Source: Bacteroidota bacterium (GTDB lineage Bacteria > Bacteroidota > Bacteroidia > UBA4408). Taken from it: 64,000 bases of DNA. The position numbers and the translations under genes were made by a program. The notes below the pieces were generated by a model. The model was given only the letters and a program-made list of their open reading frames with translations. It did no database searches and was not told where the DNA came from. This document shows positions 35,153 through 43,964 of this stretch, piece after piece. The stretch spans positions 372,001 to 436,000 of the forward strand of contig JADKCP010000004.1 of NCBI GenBank assembly GCA_016718805.1, given 5' to 3'. Numbering within the stretch: position 1 is the first letter of the stretch; each line of letters begins with the position of its first letter.

Positions 35153-37885
35153 ATGAAATTAAAAGTAGAAACACTGACTCTAATTATGCTAAGTCTCTTA
35201 TTGAGTCTTTCTGCAAAAGCTCAATGGACAACTACTTTTAGTCAAGGAGCAGCGATTAAGGAAGTGTTTTTTACTTCTAAAGATACAGGATATATTGCTG
35301 GGCCGTATGTTACAACCTACAAAACAGAAAATGGAGGCGGCACTTGGAATTCCTTAGCATCAAGTGGTCTAAATTTAGAAGCTTTGTTTTTCACAAGTGA
35401 TTCTGTTGGGTATATTGTCGGGGCGAATGAAACCATTAAAAAAACAAATGATGCGGCTTCCACCTGGATAATTCAAAACACTGTGACGGGTTCACCAAAA
35501 TCTTTTTTTGATGTATCATTCCCATCTAAAAATATAGGATTTGCAGTTGGAAGTTCTGGCTTACTAAAAAAAACCATAAATGGAGGTACTAACTGGACAG
35601 CTCTTTCAAGTGGTACTTCACAAAATCTATATTCAGTTTATTTTATTAATGATACAATGGGATACATAGCTGGAAACTTAGGCTTGATAAAAAAAACGGT
35701 TGATGGCGGTCTTAATTGGATAACTCAAACAACAGGAATAACGGAGCTATTATACGGAATATATTTCACTGACGTACTCAATGGTTATGCTGTAGGCGGA
35801 TTTGGTACCATTCTGAAAACCTCGAATGGTGGAACTACCTGGATACTTTTGGCAAATTTAACGAACGCGTTCCTGAGTGACATTATGTTTGTAGATGCAG
35901 ATACAGGTTATATAGTTGGATTTGGGGGTACGATTTTAAAAACGATAAATGCAGGCACCAGCTGGAGATTTCAGCCAACAGGCTTAACAACAAACTTACT
36001 TTCCATTTCTTTTCCTAATGCACTTACAGGCTATATTGCAGGATATGAAAATAATGGAACACCTATTAATGGAATTGTGCTCAAAACAACGAATTCAGGA
36101 GGTTCAACGTATAGTTGCAATCCCGTTTTTATCACTTCTCAACCAACAAGCAGTATTGCCTGTATTGGCAATACTGCAACATTTGCTATTGGTGCTAACG
36201 GATCTCCGCCTTACAATTATCGATGGTATAAAAATGGGGTACTTGTGGATAGCACAATTTCCAGTTTAAATAATTTTAATTCATATACAACTGCATCATT
36301 AACAAGTACAGATAGTGGAAGTATAGTTTACTGTGTTATTTCTAATAAGTGCTGGGATAATACGACTAGTCTAATAACAAGCGATACGGCAAACCTTGTG
36401 GTAAATCCGGTTTGCACTCCTGTTTCCCTTGTCAATGGATTAGGAAATATTTATTACACTATTGGGATTAGCAGCTATCCTATTATGTCCATTACAGTTG
36501 CCGGAACTCCTCCATTTATCTACCATTGGTACTCCGGTAGCTCATTGGTTCAAACCGATACACTTTATTCAACGAGTTGCACTTATCAACAGTGGCCGGC
36601 TTTAATTATTCCCGGTATATATTCTATTTCCTGCACTGTAACCAATTGTTCGAACTGTGGTTCAGGAAGTGGAAGCGGCGCCGGTTCTGTCACTAGTTTC
36701 GGTTCTTTAAACGTTTATTGTCCTTCAATTTATATATTCACACATCCGATAAACCAATCTAAGTCAATATGCCAAACAGCTACCTTTAGTGTTTCACTTA
36801 ATTCAGGAGACCCGTCAATAGTATATGCATGGTTTAAAAATGGAACCTATATTCCGGGAACTTACGGACCCTTTAATTCAAGTTATACTACCCCTGCACT
36901 CACTTCAGCAGATAATGGGAATACTTATTATTGTAAAGTTACTTCGTGCAATGGAATTATGATGAATCAAAGTAATACTGCAACACTAACTATAATTCAG
37001 CCCGCTTCCATTATTCAGCAGCCGACAAATCAAAACTTACTACCCGGAACAACGGCTACGTTCAATGCTTCGGTTAATGGTCCCCCGCCTTTCTCCTATT
37101 ATTGGTATACAAACGGTGTACTTTCATCTAGCACATTAAATACTTTTTCTACAACTTCATCTTTTACTACACCGTTGCTTACGTCGGGTGATATAAATAA
37201 TTCCTATTATTGCATCATCACCAATGGAGCAGGCTGTTACACTGTTACAAGTGATACCGCTCACTTCAATTGTGCAAGCTTTAATTCAATTTCACCAACG
37301 GCTTGTGATAGTTTTTCAATTAATGGACAAACTTTTACTACAAGTGGCATTTATACGCAAACATTGGTTAGCCAAAATGGTTGTGATAGTACCCTTACCA
37401 TTAATTTAATTGTTACCAATTTAATTGATTCTATTCTTCAAAATGGAGCAACTTTGAGTTCTAGTATTTCCGGAGCAAATTATCAATGGGTGGATTGCGA
37501 AAATGGACTTGCTCCAATACCTGGCGCAACCAATCAATCTTTTAATCCTACAGTCAATGGTTTTTACGCCTTGATTATTAGCAAAGGTTTATGTGTAGAT
37601 ACTTCTGCTTGTTTCAATGTAAATTCTGTGGGCATAAACATATTGGATTTTGAGGAAGGCATTTCTATTTTTCCTAGTCCGGTAAAGAATGTTTTACAAA
37701 TTTCAAGCTCATCTATGCAGCTAATTGAAGTTAATCTTTACAGTAGCATTGGCGCACTTTTAATTGAGCAAAAACAAACTAAAAAACAAGTAAGCATTGA
37801 TTTAAGCAGCTATGCAAATGGAATTTATTTTGTTGAGATTAAAACAGATAAAGGACATATTCGCAAGAAGGTGGTGAAGGAATAG
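35153..37885 (+). CDS. Ycf48-like/Ig-like T9SS surface protein, paralog 3 (910 aa)
   Basis: An upstream start at 35090 would add 21 charged residues before the signal peptide. The ATG at 35153 gives MKLKVETLTLIMLSLLLSLSAKAQW, clearly like paralog 1. Propeller repeats (KTENGGGTW, KTINGGTNW, KTVDGGLNW, KTSNGGTTW, KTINAGTSW), Ig-like modules, one CDS-NGQTFT module and a T9SS end (FPSPVKN ... KKVVKE) follow in the same order. Its last ~700 bases are nearly the same as those of paralog 1, more so than of paralog 2. Confidence 0.9.
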   Translation: MKLKVETLTLIMLSLLLSLSAKAQWTTTFSQGAAIKEVFFTSKDTGYIAGPYVTTYKTENGGGTWNSLASSGLNLEALFFTSDSVGYIVGANETIKKTNDAASTWIIQNTVTGSPKSFFDVSFPSKNIGFAVGSSGLLKKTINGGTNWTALSSGTSQNLYSVYFINDTMGYIAGNLGLIKKTVDGGLNWITQTTGITELLYGIYFTDVLNGYAVGGFGTILKTSNGGTTWILLANLTNAFLSDIMFVDADTGYIVGFGGTILKTINAGTSWRFQPTGLTTNLLSISFPNALTGYIAGYENNGTPINGIVLKTTNSGGSTYSCNPVFITSQPTSSIACIGNTATFAIGANGSPPYNYRWYKNGVLVDSTISSLNNFNSYTTASLTSTDSGSIVYCVISNKCWDNTTSLITSDTANLVVNPVCTPVSLVNGLGNIYYTIGISSYPIMSITVAGTPPFIYHWYSGSSLVQTDTLYSTSCTYQQWPALIIPGIYSISCTVTNCSNCGSGSGSGAGSVTSFGSLNVYCPSIYIFTHPINQSKSICQTATFSVSLNSGDPSIVYAWFKNGTYIPGTYGPFNSSYTTPALTSADNGNTYYCKVTSCNGIMMNQSNTATLTIIQPASIIQQPTNQNLLPGTTATFNASVNGPPPFSYYWYTNGVLSSSTLNTFSTTSSFTTPLLTSGDINNSYYCIITNGAGCYTVTSDTAHFNCASFNSISPTACDSFSINGQTFTTSGIYTQTLVSQNGCDSTLTINLIVTNLIDSILQNGATLSSSISGANYQWVDCENGLAPIPGATNQSFNPTVNGFYALIISKGLCVDTSACFNVNSVGINILDFEEGISIFPSPVKNVLQISSSSMQLIEVNLYSSIGALLIEQKQTKKQVSIDLSSYANGIYFVEIKTDKGHIRKKVVKE

Positions 37886-37940
37886 AAAAGAGTTAGCATT
37901 ACTAGTATATCTCCACTTCGAAAGAGGAATTAAGTGCGAC

Positions 37941-37954
37941 AATGAGAATGAGAA
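37941..37954. repeat. Third copy of the AATGAGAATGAGAA 14-mer
   Basis: Identical to the 14-mer at 28749 and 28773, on the other side of the paralog cluster. Confidence 0.75.
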
Positions 37955-37960
37955 TGAAGA

Positions 37961-38009
37961 AAAGCAGAAAGAGAATGATTGCTTAACGCTATCATTCTCT
38001 TTCTGCTTT
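37961..38009. terminator. 19-bp perfect inverted repeat between paralog 3 and the tRNA
   Basis: The arm at 37961-37979 (AAAGCAGAAAGAGAATGAT) is the exact reverse complement of 37991-38009, with an 11-base loop. It stands between the plus-strand paralog 3 and the 3' end of the minus-strand tRNA (38011), so it could end both transcripts. It lacks a long U-tract beyond the stem on either side; a mobile-repeat remnant is the alternative. Confidence 0.6.
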
Positions 38010-38010
38010 G

Positions 38011-38084
38011 TGGGCCCACTTGGGCTCGAACCAAGGACCAAAAGATTATGAGTCTTCTACTCTAACCAACTGAGCTATAGGCCC
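38011..38084 (-). tRNA. tRNA-Met (CAU)
   Basis: 74 bases on the minus strand. The acceptor stem GGGCCTA/TGGGCCC contains one G-U pair, followed by discriminator A. The D arm has GCTCAGTTGGTTAGAGT. The anticodon loop is CTCATAA with anticodon CAT, and the T arm is CTTGG-TTCGAGC-CCAAG. The CCA end is not encoded. G1-C72 pairing excludes an initiator tRNA. Elongator Met is most likely; an Ile2 tRNA with modified CAU anticodon cannot be excluded by eye. Confidence 0.93.
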
Positions 38085-38100
38085 TCATTTTTAAGGACTG

Positions 38101-38131
38101 CAAAAGTATATATTTGCACGTAAAAAACAAA
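38101..38131 (-). promoter_or_regulatory. Promoter of the tRNA-Met gene
   Basis: On the minus strand TTTG (38128-38131) and TACTTTTG (38101-38108) are separated by exactly 19 bases, a full match to the Bacteroidota consensus. The predicted start is about 10 bases before the tRNA 5' end at 38084. Confidence 0.75.
38109..38116 (+). promoter_or_regulatory. TAnnTTTG promoter element of the HAD hydrolase gene
   Basis: TATATTTG directly abuts the oppositely oriented tRNA element (38101-38108). Transcription would start near 38123, which supports the gene start at 38147. Confidence 0.6.
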
Positions 38132-38146
38132 TTTACGCAAGTACTT

Positions 38147-38788
38147 ATGCAAACTCAAAACTTACATCGTATTAAGAACCTTGTTATAGATATGGGCGGT
38201 GTAATCATTGATATAGATTATAGTCTTACCGCTCGAGCATTTGAAAAACACGGGATCAAAGACTTTGAGCATATTTTTACACAAGCTAAGCAATTAGGGT
38301 TTATTGATGAATTTGAAAAAGGAACTATAACTCCTTCCCAATTTAGAAATGAGTTAAAAAATTGTGCAAATATTCATCTTAGCGATGACCTAATTGACAG
38401 CTGCTGGAATGCACTAATTCTGGATTTTACACAAGAAAAGTTACAACTGGTACAAGCACTTTCGAAGCAATACAACTTATTTTTGCTGAGTAATAATAAT
38501 GCCATTCATTTCCAAAAATTAATTAGCAAAATCGAACAAATAGTTCCCTTTGCAGACTTCAGTAGTTTATTCCTAAAAAACTATTATTCGCATCAGCTAA
38601 AAATGCGAAAACCGGATGCTGAAATATTTAATTATGTGCTTCAGCAAAATAATTTATTGCGAGATGAAACCTTGTTTATTGATGATTCTATACAACATAT
38701 ACAATCGGCAGAAAAAATTGGAATACCTTGTTTGTTCGTTCGTACATCAAGCACTTTGTCGGATTTTTTTGACATGAAAAAACACTGA
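38147..38788 (+). CDS. HAD family hydrolase
   Basis: 213 residues from the ATG at 38147; a TTG at 38114 would fall on the promoter element. Motif I is degenerate at its usual place (VIDMGGVIIDIDY, with D in DMGG), motif II is LLSNNN, and the Lys/Asp motifs are KPD (MRKPDAEIF) and IDDS (LFIDDS). These fit the HAD-like phosphatase subfamily that includes YihX. The substrate is probably a small phosphorylated metabolite. Confidence 0.85.
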   Translation: MQTQNLHRIKNLVIDMGGVIIDIDYSLTARAFEKHGIKDFEHIFTQAKQLGFIDEFEKGTITPSQFRNELKNCANIHLSDDLIDSCWNALILDFTQEKLQLVQALSKQYNLFLLSNNNAIHFQKLISKIEQIVPFADFSSLFLKNYYSHQLKMRKPDAEIFNYVLQQNNLLRDETLFIDDSIQHIQSAEKIGIPCLFVRTSSTLSDFFDMKKH

Positions 38789-38832
38789 GTGCAAAGAAAA
38801 AAAAATCATTTCTTTATCGCTCCTTTTTTATT

Positions 38833-38840
38833 TAAGTTTG
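38833..38840 (+). promoter_or_regulatory. TAnnTTTG promoter element of the etf genes
   Basis: TAAGTTTG lies 28 bases before the etfB ATG at 38869. No exact -33 TTTG was found. Confidence 0.45.
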
Positions 38841-38868
38841 CAAACAGTATAAAAAATCTTACACAAGC

Positions 38869-39609
38869 ATGAAAATCTTAGTTTGCATCAGTAAAGCTCC
38901 CGATACTACTACAAAAATTGCGTTTAAAGATAACGATACCCGTTTTAATGAGGATAATGTTCAGTACATAGTAAACCCTTACGACGAATGGTATGCTTTG
39001 GTACGAGCACTGGAATTGAAAGAAAGTCTTGGTGGTAATGTTACCATTATTAATGTTGGTCCTGCCGATAATGATGCAGTAATACGAAAAGCATTGGCCA
39101 TTGGTGCTGATGATGCAGTTAGAATTGATGCTGACCCAAGCGATGCCTACTATGTAGCTGAACAAATAGCACATCATGCAAAAAGCGGCAATTACGATTT
39201 AATTATGACCGGTAAGGAAACAATTAATTACAACGGTGCTTCAATTGGAGCCATGTTAGCGGAATTGCTCGATTTGCCCTTTGTATCGCTCGCTACCAAA
39301 TTGGAAATGAGTGGAAATACAGCCACCATTGAACACGATATTGACGGTGGAACCGAGGTTGTTGAATGTACAACTCCTTTGGTTTTGAGTGCGAATAAAG
39401 GAATGGCCGAAGCACGCATTCCTAACATGCGTGGAATTATGGCTGCGCGAACAAAACCTTTAACGGTTGTTCCGGTTGCTAATGCTGAAGTATTAACATC
39501 CATTAAAAATTATCAACTCGCTGCCGGAAGAGTCGATTGTAAATACATATCGGCTGATAAGCCTGAAGAGTTAATTGACCTGTTGCACAATGTAGCCAAG
39601 GTAATTTAA
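38869..39609 (+). CDS. etfB: Electron transfer flavoprotein beta subunit
   Basis: 246 residues, normal for EtfB/FixA. MKILVCISKAPDTTTKIAF is the family start; GADDAVRIDADPSDAYYVAEQIA and the conserved end segment EARIPNMRGIMAARTKPL are present. With EtfA it accepts electrons from acyl-CoA dehydrogenases and passes them to the quinone pool. etfA starts 59 bases downstream. Confidence 0.96.
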   Translation: MKILVCISKAPDTTTKIAFKDNDTRFNEDNVQYIVNPYDEWYALVRALELKESLGGNVTIINVGPADNDAVIRKALAIGADDAVRIDADPSDAYYVAEQIAHHAKSGNYDLIMTGKETINYNGASIGAMLAELLDLPFVSLATKLEMSGNTATIEHDIDGGTEVVECTTPLVLSANKGMAEARIPNMRGIMAARTKPLTVVPVANAEVLTSIKNYQLAAGRVDCKYISADKPEELIDLLHNVAKVI

Positions 39610-39668
39610 CTTGCACGATTGAAACGAAAATAGAACCAGATAAAACAATCACTGAAATCCCTAAATAA

Positions 39669-40649
39669 ATGTCAGTTTTAGTAATCGCAGAACTATCAAA
39701 AGGAAAAATTAAGAAAGCTTCATTGGAAGCAACGAATTATGCTGCAAAAATTGCAAGTCAATTAAGTACCACGGTTACAGCTGTTATTATTGCTAAAGCC
39801 GGAGAGGCTTCATTGGGCGATTTAGGAAAAGCAGGTGCAAGTAAAGTGCTTTGCATAAGCAACGAAAAATTAGCTTCTCAGGATTCGCAATTAATGACAA
39901 AAGCCTTGGAACAGGCCGTTGCAGCAGAATCGGCAGATGTTATTGTTTTTTCACACGACTTTACTTCAAAAGCTGTTGCTCCACGTTTAGCAGCCAAATT
40001 AAAAGCAGGATTCGTACCCGCTGCTGTGGGTTATCCAAGCATTGAAGGTTCGGCTTTTTCAGTGAAGAAAAATGTGTTTTCAGGTAAAGCAATAGCTGAT
40101 TATGTAATTCATTCTACCAAAAAAATAATTGCTTTACTTCCTAATTCATTTCCTGTAACACTAGGAGAAGGAAGTGCTGAAGTAGTTGATTTTTCGGTTA
40201 ATTTAGACGGAATTGAATCACGCATTAAAGTAAAAGAAGTTAAAAAAGAAAGCAATGAATTATCACTGCCTGAAGCTGAATTAGTAGTGAGTGCAGGGCG
40301 GGGAATGAAAGGTCCAGAAAATTGGGGCATTGTGGAAGATCTTGCAAAATCGTTGGGTGCTGCAACAGCTTGTTCACGACCAGTAAGTGATATAGGATGG
40401 CGTCCGCATCATGAGCACGTAGGACAAACGGGTATTGCAATTCGTCCAAATTTATACATTGCCATTGGTATTTCGGGGGCTATACAGCATTTGGCCGGTG
40501 TAAACGGAAGTAAAACAATTGTTGTGATAAATAAGGATCCGGAAGCTCCCTTTTTTAAAGCAGCCGATTATGGTATTGTAGGAGATGCATTTGAAATTGT
40601 TCCCAAGTTAACTGCAGCTATTAAGCAATTTAAAGCAAATCAACATTAA
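39669..40649 (+). CDS. etfA: Electron transfer flavoprotein alpha subunit
   Basis: 326 residues. The C-terminal FAD domain (about 190-326) has the signature AGRGMKGPENW, then SRPVSDIGWRPHHEHVGQTG (split), IAIGISGAIQHLAGV, and INKDPEAPFFKAADYGIVGDAFEIVP. This is the FAD-binding half of the EtfAB dimer. Operon partner of etfB; a terminator follows 14 bases after its stop. Confidence 0.96.
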   Translation: MSVLVIAELSKGKIKKASLEATNYAAKIASQLSTTVTAVIIAKAGEASLGDLGKAGASKVLCISNEKLASQDSQLMTKALEQAVAAESADVIVFSHDFTSKAVAPRLAAKLKAGFVPAAVGYPSIEGSAFSVKKNVFSGKAIADYVIHSTKKIIALLPNSFPVTLGEGSAEVVDFSVNLDGIESRIKVKEVKKESNELSLPEAELVVSAGRGMKGPENWGIVEDLAKSLGAATACSRPVSDIGWRPHHEHVGQTGIAIRPNLYIAIGISGAIQHLAGVNGSKTIVVINKDPEAPFFKAADYGIVGDAFEIVPKLTAAIKQFKANQH

Positions 40650-40662
40650 TTAATAGTTGAAC

Positions 40663-40685
40663 AAAAGGCGGTAATACCGCTTTTT
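40663..40685 (+). terminator. Rho-independent terminator after etfA
   Basis: AAAAGGCGG (40663-40671) pairs with CCGCTTTTT (40677-40685) around TAATA, with one G-U pair, and runs into Ts. Confidence 0.8.
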
Positions 40686-40704
40686 GTGTTTCTAAAATAA
40701 CACT

Positions 40705-41304
40705 ATGCGAAAAATTAAACTTGAAATTTTAAGTTTATCCTATAGCCAAACTCATTCGAGTTCCTTTACATTGGTATTAATTGAGCCAAAGAAAAACAAA
40801 AAACTCCCCATCATCATTGGTAGTGCCGAAGCTCAATCTATAGCAATGCAGTTGGAAAAAATGGTTTCACCTCGTCCGCTTAGTCATGATATTATTAAAT
40901 CGTTTGCTGATAAATTTGCTATTCAAGTAACCGAAATCATTATCTATAACTTAATTGAAGGAGTATTTTTTTCAAAACTTATTTGTAATAATGGTGGTCA
41001 GGAAGAAGAAATTGATTCGCGCACATCCGATGCAGTAGCTATTGCCCTTCGTTTTAATTGTCCTATTTATACCTATGATTTTATATTAAGCACTGCGGGT
41101 ATTTTGTTGGAAGATGATGTGTTGGAAGATTTGCAAAAAGAAAATGAAGCAGATGATAACAGCGGTATTCATGACCCTCAAACCGAATTTAGTTCCTATA
41201 CATCAGATGAACTAAAGCATCAGTTAAATAAGGCCTTAGAAGAAGAAGACTACGAACGTGCTACCCAGCTTAGGGACGAAATAGCTAAACGAAAAAACAC
41301 TTAA
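40705..41304 (+). CDS. Bifunctional nuclease family protein (DUF151) with UVR domain
   Basis: 199 residues. The N-terminal ~135 residues are the DUF151 fold (LPIIIGSAEAQSIAMQLEK, RPLSHDIIKSFADKF, DSRTSDAVAIALRFNCPIY), a family with reported DNase/RNase activity. The C-terminal ~40 residues form a UVR motif (LKHQLNKALEEEDYERATQLRDEIAK), a helical hairpin also used in UvrB/UvrC. The combination suggests a nucleic-acid role, but the in vivo substrate is unknown. Fourteen bases separate it from the transporter gene. Confidence 0.9.
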   Translation: MRKIKLEILSLSYSQTHSSSFTLVLIEPKKNKKLPIIIGSAEAQSIAMQLEKMVSPRPLSHDIIKSFADKFAIQVTEIIIYNLIEGVFFSKLICNNGGQEEEIDSRTSDAVAIALRFNCPIYTYDFILSTAGILLEDDVLEDLQKENEADDNSGIHDPQTEFSSYTSDELKHQLNKALEEEDYERATQLRDEIAKRKNT

Positions 41305-41317
41305 AAACCTATATTTT

Positions 41318-42553
41318 ATGGAGCGATTTACCGGATTATTGGGCGTAGCATTAATTTTTACCATTGCATTTTTATTTTCAAATAATCGCAAGGCAATTAA
41401 TTATAGATTGGTAATAAGTGGCGTTACCTTGCAGGTGGTGATTGCCATATTAATATTAAAAATTCCTCCTGTTACACGATTTTTTCAAACCTTGGGAAAG
41501 GGGATGCAAAAAATAGAACAATTTGCAAAGGAAGGGGCCAATTTTGTGTATGGAGGTATTGGTACCATAGGTTTTGATGGAAGTGTTGGTAATTATGCAG
41601 CTCCACATACTTTTGTTTTTGCTTTCAACATTACTGCTACCATTATTTTGGTGTGTGTGCTTGTAGCCATATTTTATTACGCCGGAATTATGCAAAGAGT
41701 AGTTTCGGTGATTGCTAAAGCTATGAATTTTATAATGCGTGTGAGCGGTGCTGAAGCACTGAGTAATGTTGCCAGTGCTTTCGTTGGTCAAGTAGAAGCA
41801 CAGGTAATGATTCGACCGTATTTATCGAGCATGACTAAAAGTGAATTACTGGCCAGCATGAGTGGAAGTCTTGCTTGTATTGCCGGCGGTATTTTAATTG
41901 TGTATACATCTATGGGTGCTAAGGCCGAGTATTTAATAGCAGCAAGTTTGATGGCGGCTCCCGGAGCTTTGGTAATTTCAAAAATAGTATTTCCCGAAAC
42001 TGAAGAATCGCAAACAATGGGAAATGTAAAGCTGGAAGTAAAAAGCGAATACAGTAATTTAATTGATGCCATTAGCCATGGAGCTGCCGAAGGTTTTAAA
42101 ATATCGATGAATGTTATTGCCATGCTTATTGGGTTTATAGCTTTAATAGCCATGGTGAACTGGATATTGGGACATATTTACACCGGACTAACCTTGGATT
42201 TTATTTTTGGAAAATTATTTTATCCACTTGCTTGGAGCATGGGTATTCCTGCAAGTGATGTAAGCAATGCGGCAACCTTACTCGGACAAAAAATTACTGT
42301 AAACGAATTTGTTGCATTTAAAAATTTAACCAGTAATGCTGTTCCGGTTTTAACCGAAAAAGGAACACTTATAATCAGTATAGCTATTTGTGGATTTGCA
42401 AATTTCAGTAGTGTAGGTATGCAGATTGGAGGTATTGGGGCACTGGCTCCGGAGCGTAGAGCAGATTTAGCCAAATTAGGAATGAAGGCTTTGCTTTGTG
42501 GTACTCTTGCATCCTATTTATCAGCCACAATTGCCGGAATTTTAATGGGATAA
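41318..42553 (+). CDS. nupC: CNT-family nucleoside transporter
   Basis: 411 residues with about 9-10 membrane helices. Diagnostic segments are GVALIFTIAFLFSNNRKAI, GSLACIAGGILIVYTSMGA, and the C-terminal GFANFSSVGMQIGGIGALAPERRADLAKLG. These match the concentrative nucleoside transporter family (NupC/CNT), which imports nucleosides with Na+ or H+. Its position before thyA and folA fits nucleotide salvage. The symbol is given by family; the exact substrate is open. Confidence 0.9.
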   Translation: MERFTGLLGVALIFTIAFLFSNNRKAINYRLVISGVTLQVVIAILILKIPPVTRFFQTLGKGMQKIEQFAKEGANFVYGGIGTIGFDGSVGNYAAPHTFVFAFNITATIILVCVLVAIFYYAGIMQRVVSVIAKAMNFIMRVSGAEALSNVASAFVGQVEAQVMIRPYLSSMTKSELLASMSGSLACIAGGILIVYTSMGAKAEYLIAASLMAAPGALVISKIVFPETEESQTMGNVKLEVKSEYSNLIDAISHGAAEGFKISMNVIAMLIGFIALIAMVNWILGHIYTGLTLDFIFGKLFYPLAWSMGIPASDVSNAATLLGQKITVNEFVAFKNLTSNAVPVLTEKGTLIISIAICGFANFSSVGMQIGGIGALAPERRADLAKLGMKALLCGTLASYLSATIAGILMG

Positions 42554-42578
42554 TTTGCAGCCATTTCACGTTATTTAA

Positions 42579-43373
42579 ATGAAACAATACCACGACTTAA
42601 TGCGTCATGTGCTGGAAAACGGCACCTCCAAAACCGACCGTACAGGTACCGGAACCATCAGTGTATTTGGCTATCAAATGCGTTTCGATTTGCAACAAGG
42701 ATTTCCACTTTTGACAACCAAGAAATTGCACTTAAAATCAATCATTCATGAATTGCTTTGGTTTTTAAAAGGCGATACCAACATTGCATATTTAAAAGAA
42801 AACGGAGTTAAAATTTGGGACGAATGGGCTGATGAAAACGGCAATCTGGGACCTGTGTATGGCTCCCAATGGCGAAGTTGGCCAACAGCAGATGGTCGAC
42901 ACATCGATCAAATCAGCCAGTTAATACATCAATTAAAAAACAATCCTGATAGTAGACGGATGATTGTAAGTGCTTGGAATGTTGGCGAAATTGAACACAT
43001 GAAACTTCCACCTTGCCATGCTTTTTTTCAGTTTTATGTAGCCGATGGAAAATTAAGTTGCCAATTGTATCAGCGAAGTGCAGATATTTTTTTAGGTGTT
43101 CCATTTAATATTGCATCATATGCTATACTTACCAAAATGATTGCACAGGTTTGCGATTTACAAGCTGGCGATTTTGTACATACGCTTGGAGATGCGCATT
43201 TGTATTCAAATCATATTGAGCAAGCAAAATTGCAACTCACAAGAGATTTCAGGAAATTACCTACTTTTCAATTGAATCCCGAAGTGAAAGATATTTTTGG
43301 TTTTACCTATGCTGATTTCACTTTAGAAGGGTACGATCCGCATCCGCATATAAAAGCAGAAGTTGCAGTATAA
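42579..43373 (+). CDS. thyA: Thymidylate synthase
   Basis: 264 residues. Nucleophile Cys146 lies in LPPCHAFFQFYV, the same number as in E. coli. The folate and dUMP motifs YQRSADIFLGVPFNIASYA and the end segment DFTLEGYDPHPHIKAEVAV are intact. It makes dTMP from dUMP and oxidises methylene-THF to dihydrofolate, which the next gene reduces. Confidence 0.98.
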   Translation: MKQYHDLMRHVLENGTSKTDRTGTGTISVFGYQMRFDLQQGFPLLTTKKLHLKSIIHELLWFLKGDTNIAYLKENGVKIWDEWADENGNLGPVYGSQWRSWPTADGRHIDQISQLIHQLKNNPDSRRMIVSAWNVGEIEHMKLPPCHAFFQFYVADGKLSCQLYQRSADIFLGVPFNIASYAILTKMIAQVCDLQAGDFVHTLGDAHLYSNHIEQAKLQLTRDFRKLPTFQLNPEVKDIFGFTYADFTLEGYDPHPHIKAEVAV

Positions 43374-43385
43374 TTCGCACACAAA

Positions 43386-43895
43386 ATGAAATCGCCTATA
43401 CTATCATTAATTGTTGCAGCAGCCGAGAACAATGCCATTGGTAAAAACAATGATTTAATTTGGCATTTGCCAACCGACATGAAGTATTTTAAAGATACTA
43501 CTACCGGGCATTGTGTCATTATGGGGCGTAAAAATTACGATTCAATTCCACTCAAATACCGGCCTTTATCGAACCGAACAAATATTATTGTTACTCGCCA
43601 AAAGGATTTTACTGCACCGGGTTGCCATGTCGCTTATTCATTAGAAGAAGCTATTTCTCGTGCAAAGGAAATTGAAGAGGTTGAAGTATTTATTATTGGC
43701 GGTGCAGAAATATATGCGCAAAGTATTTCCTTGGTAGATAGAATTTACCTTACCCGTGTGCATCATTCGTTTGAAGCTGATGCATTTTTTCCAGAAGTAG
43801 ATTTTAAGCACTATAAAATAAGAAGTTCGCTATTTGTGCAGAAGGATACGAAAAATCCATATTCCTTTACTATCACGATTTACGAAAAAAAATAA
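43386..43895 (+). CDS. folA: Dihydrofolate reductase
   Basis: 169 residues. The start ILSLIVAAAENNAIGKNNDLIWHLP and PTDMKYFKDTTTGHCVIMGRKNYDSIP (in part) form the folate-binding core; the NADPH loop FIIGGAEIYAQSI follows. It regenerates tetrahydrofolate after ThyA. Twelve bases after thyA, so coupled. Confidence 0.97.
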   Translation: MKSPILSLIVAAAENNAIGKNNDLIWHLPTDMKYFKDTTTGHCVIMGRKNYDSIPLKYRPLSNRTNIIVTRQKDFTAPGCHVAYSLEEAISRAKEIEEVEVFIIGGAEIYAQSISLVDRIYLTRVHHSFEADAFFPEVDFKHYKIRSSLFVQKDTKNPYSFTITIYEKK

Positions 43896-43964
43896 ACCCG
43901 ATTAAACTTTTTAAAAAGTTATTCGTCATAGGTTCATTCCATAATCAATAAAACGTATTTAAAC

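Noticed and set aside
37802..38041. 79-codon minus-strand frame across the tRNA 3' end
   Set aside because: Its start is translated tRNA sequence and the rest covers a hairpin and the end of paralog 3.
38114..38146. TTG start for the HAD hydrolase
   Set aside because: It overlaps the -7 promoter element and lies before the predicted transcription start.
43905..43920. 16-base palindrome AACTTTTTAAAAAGTT after folA as a terminator
   Set aside because: No loop and only A/T-rich pairing, so it is unlikely to form a stable RNA hairpin.
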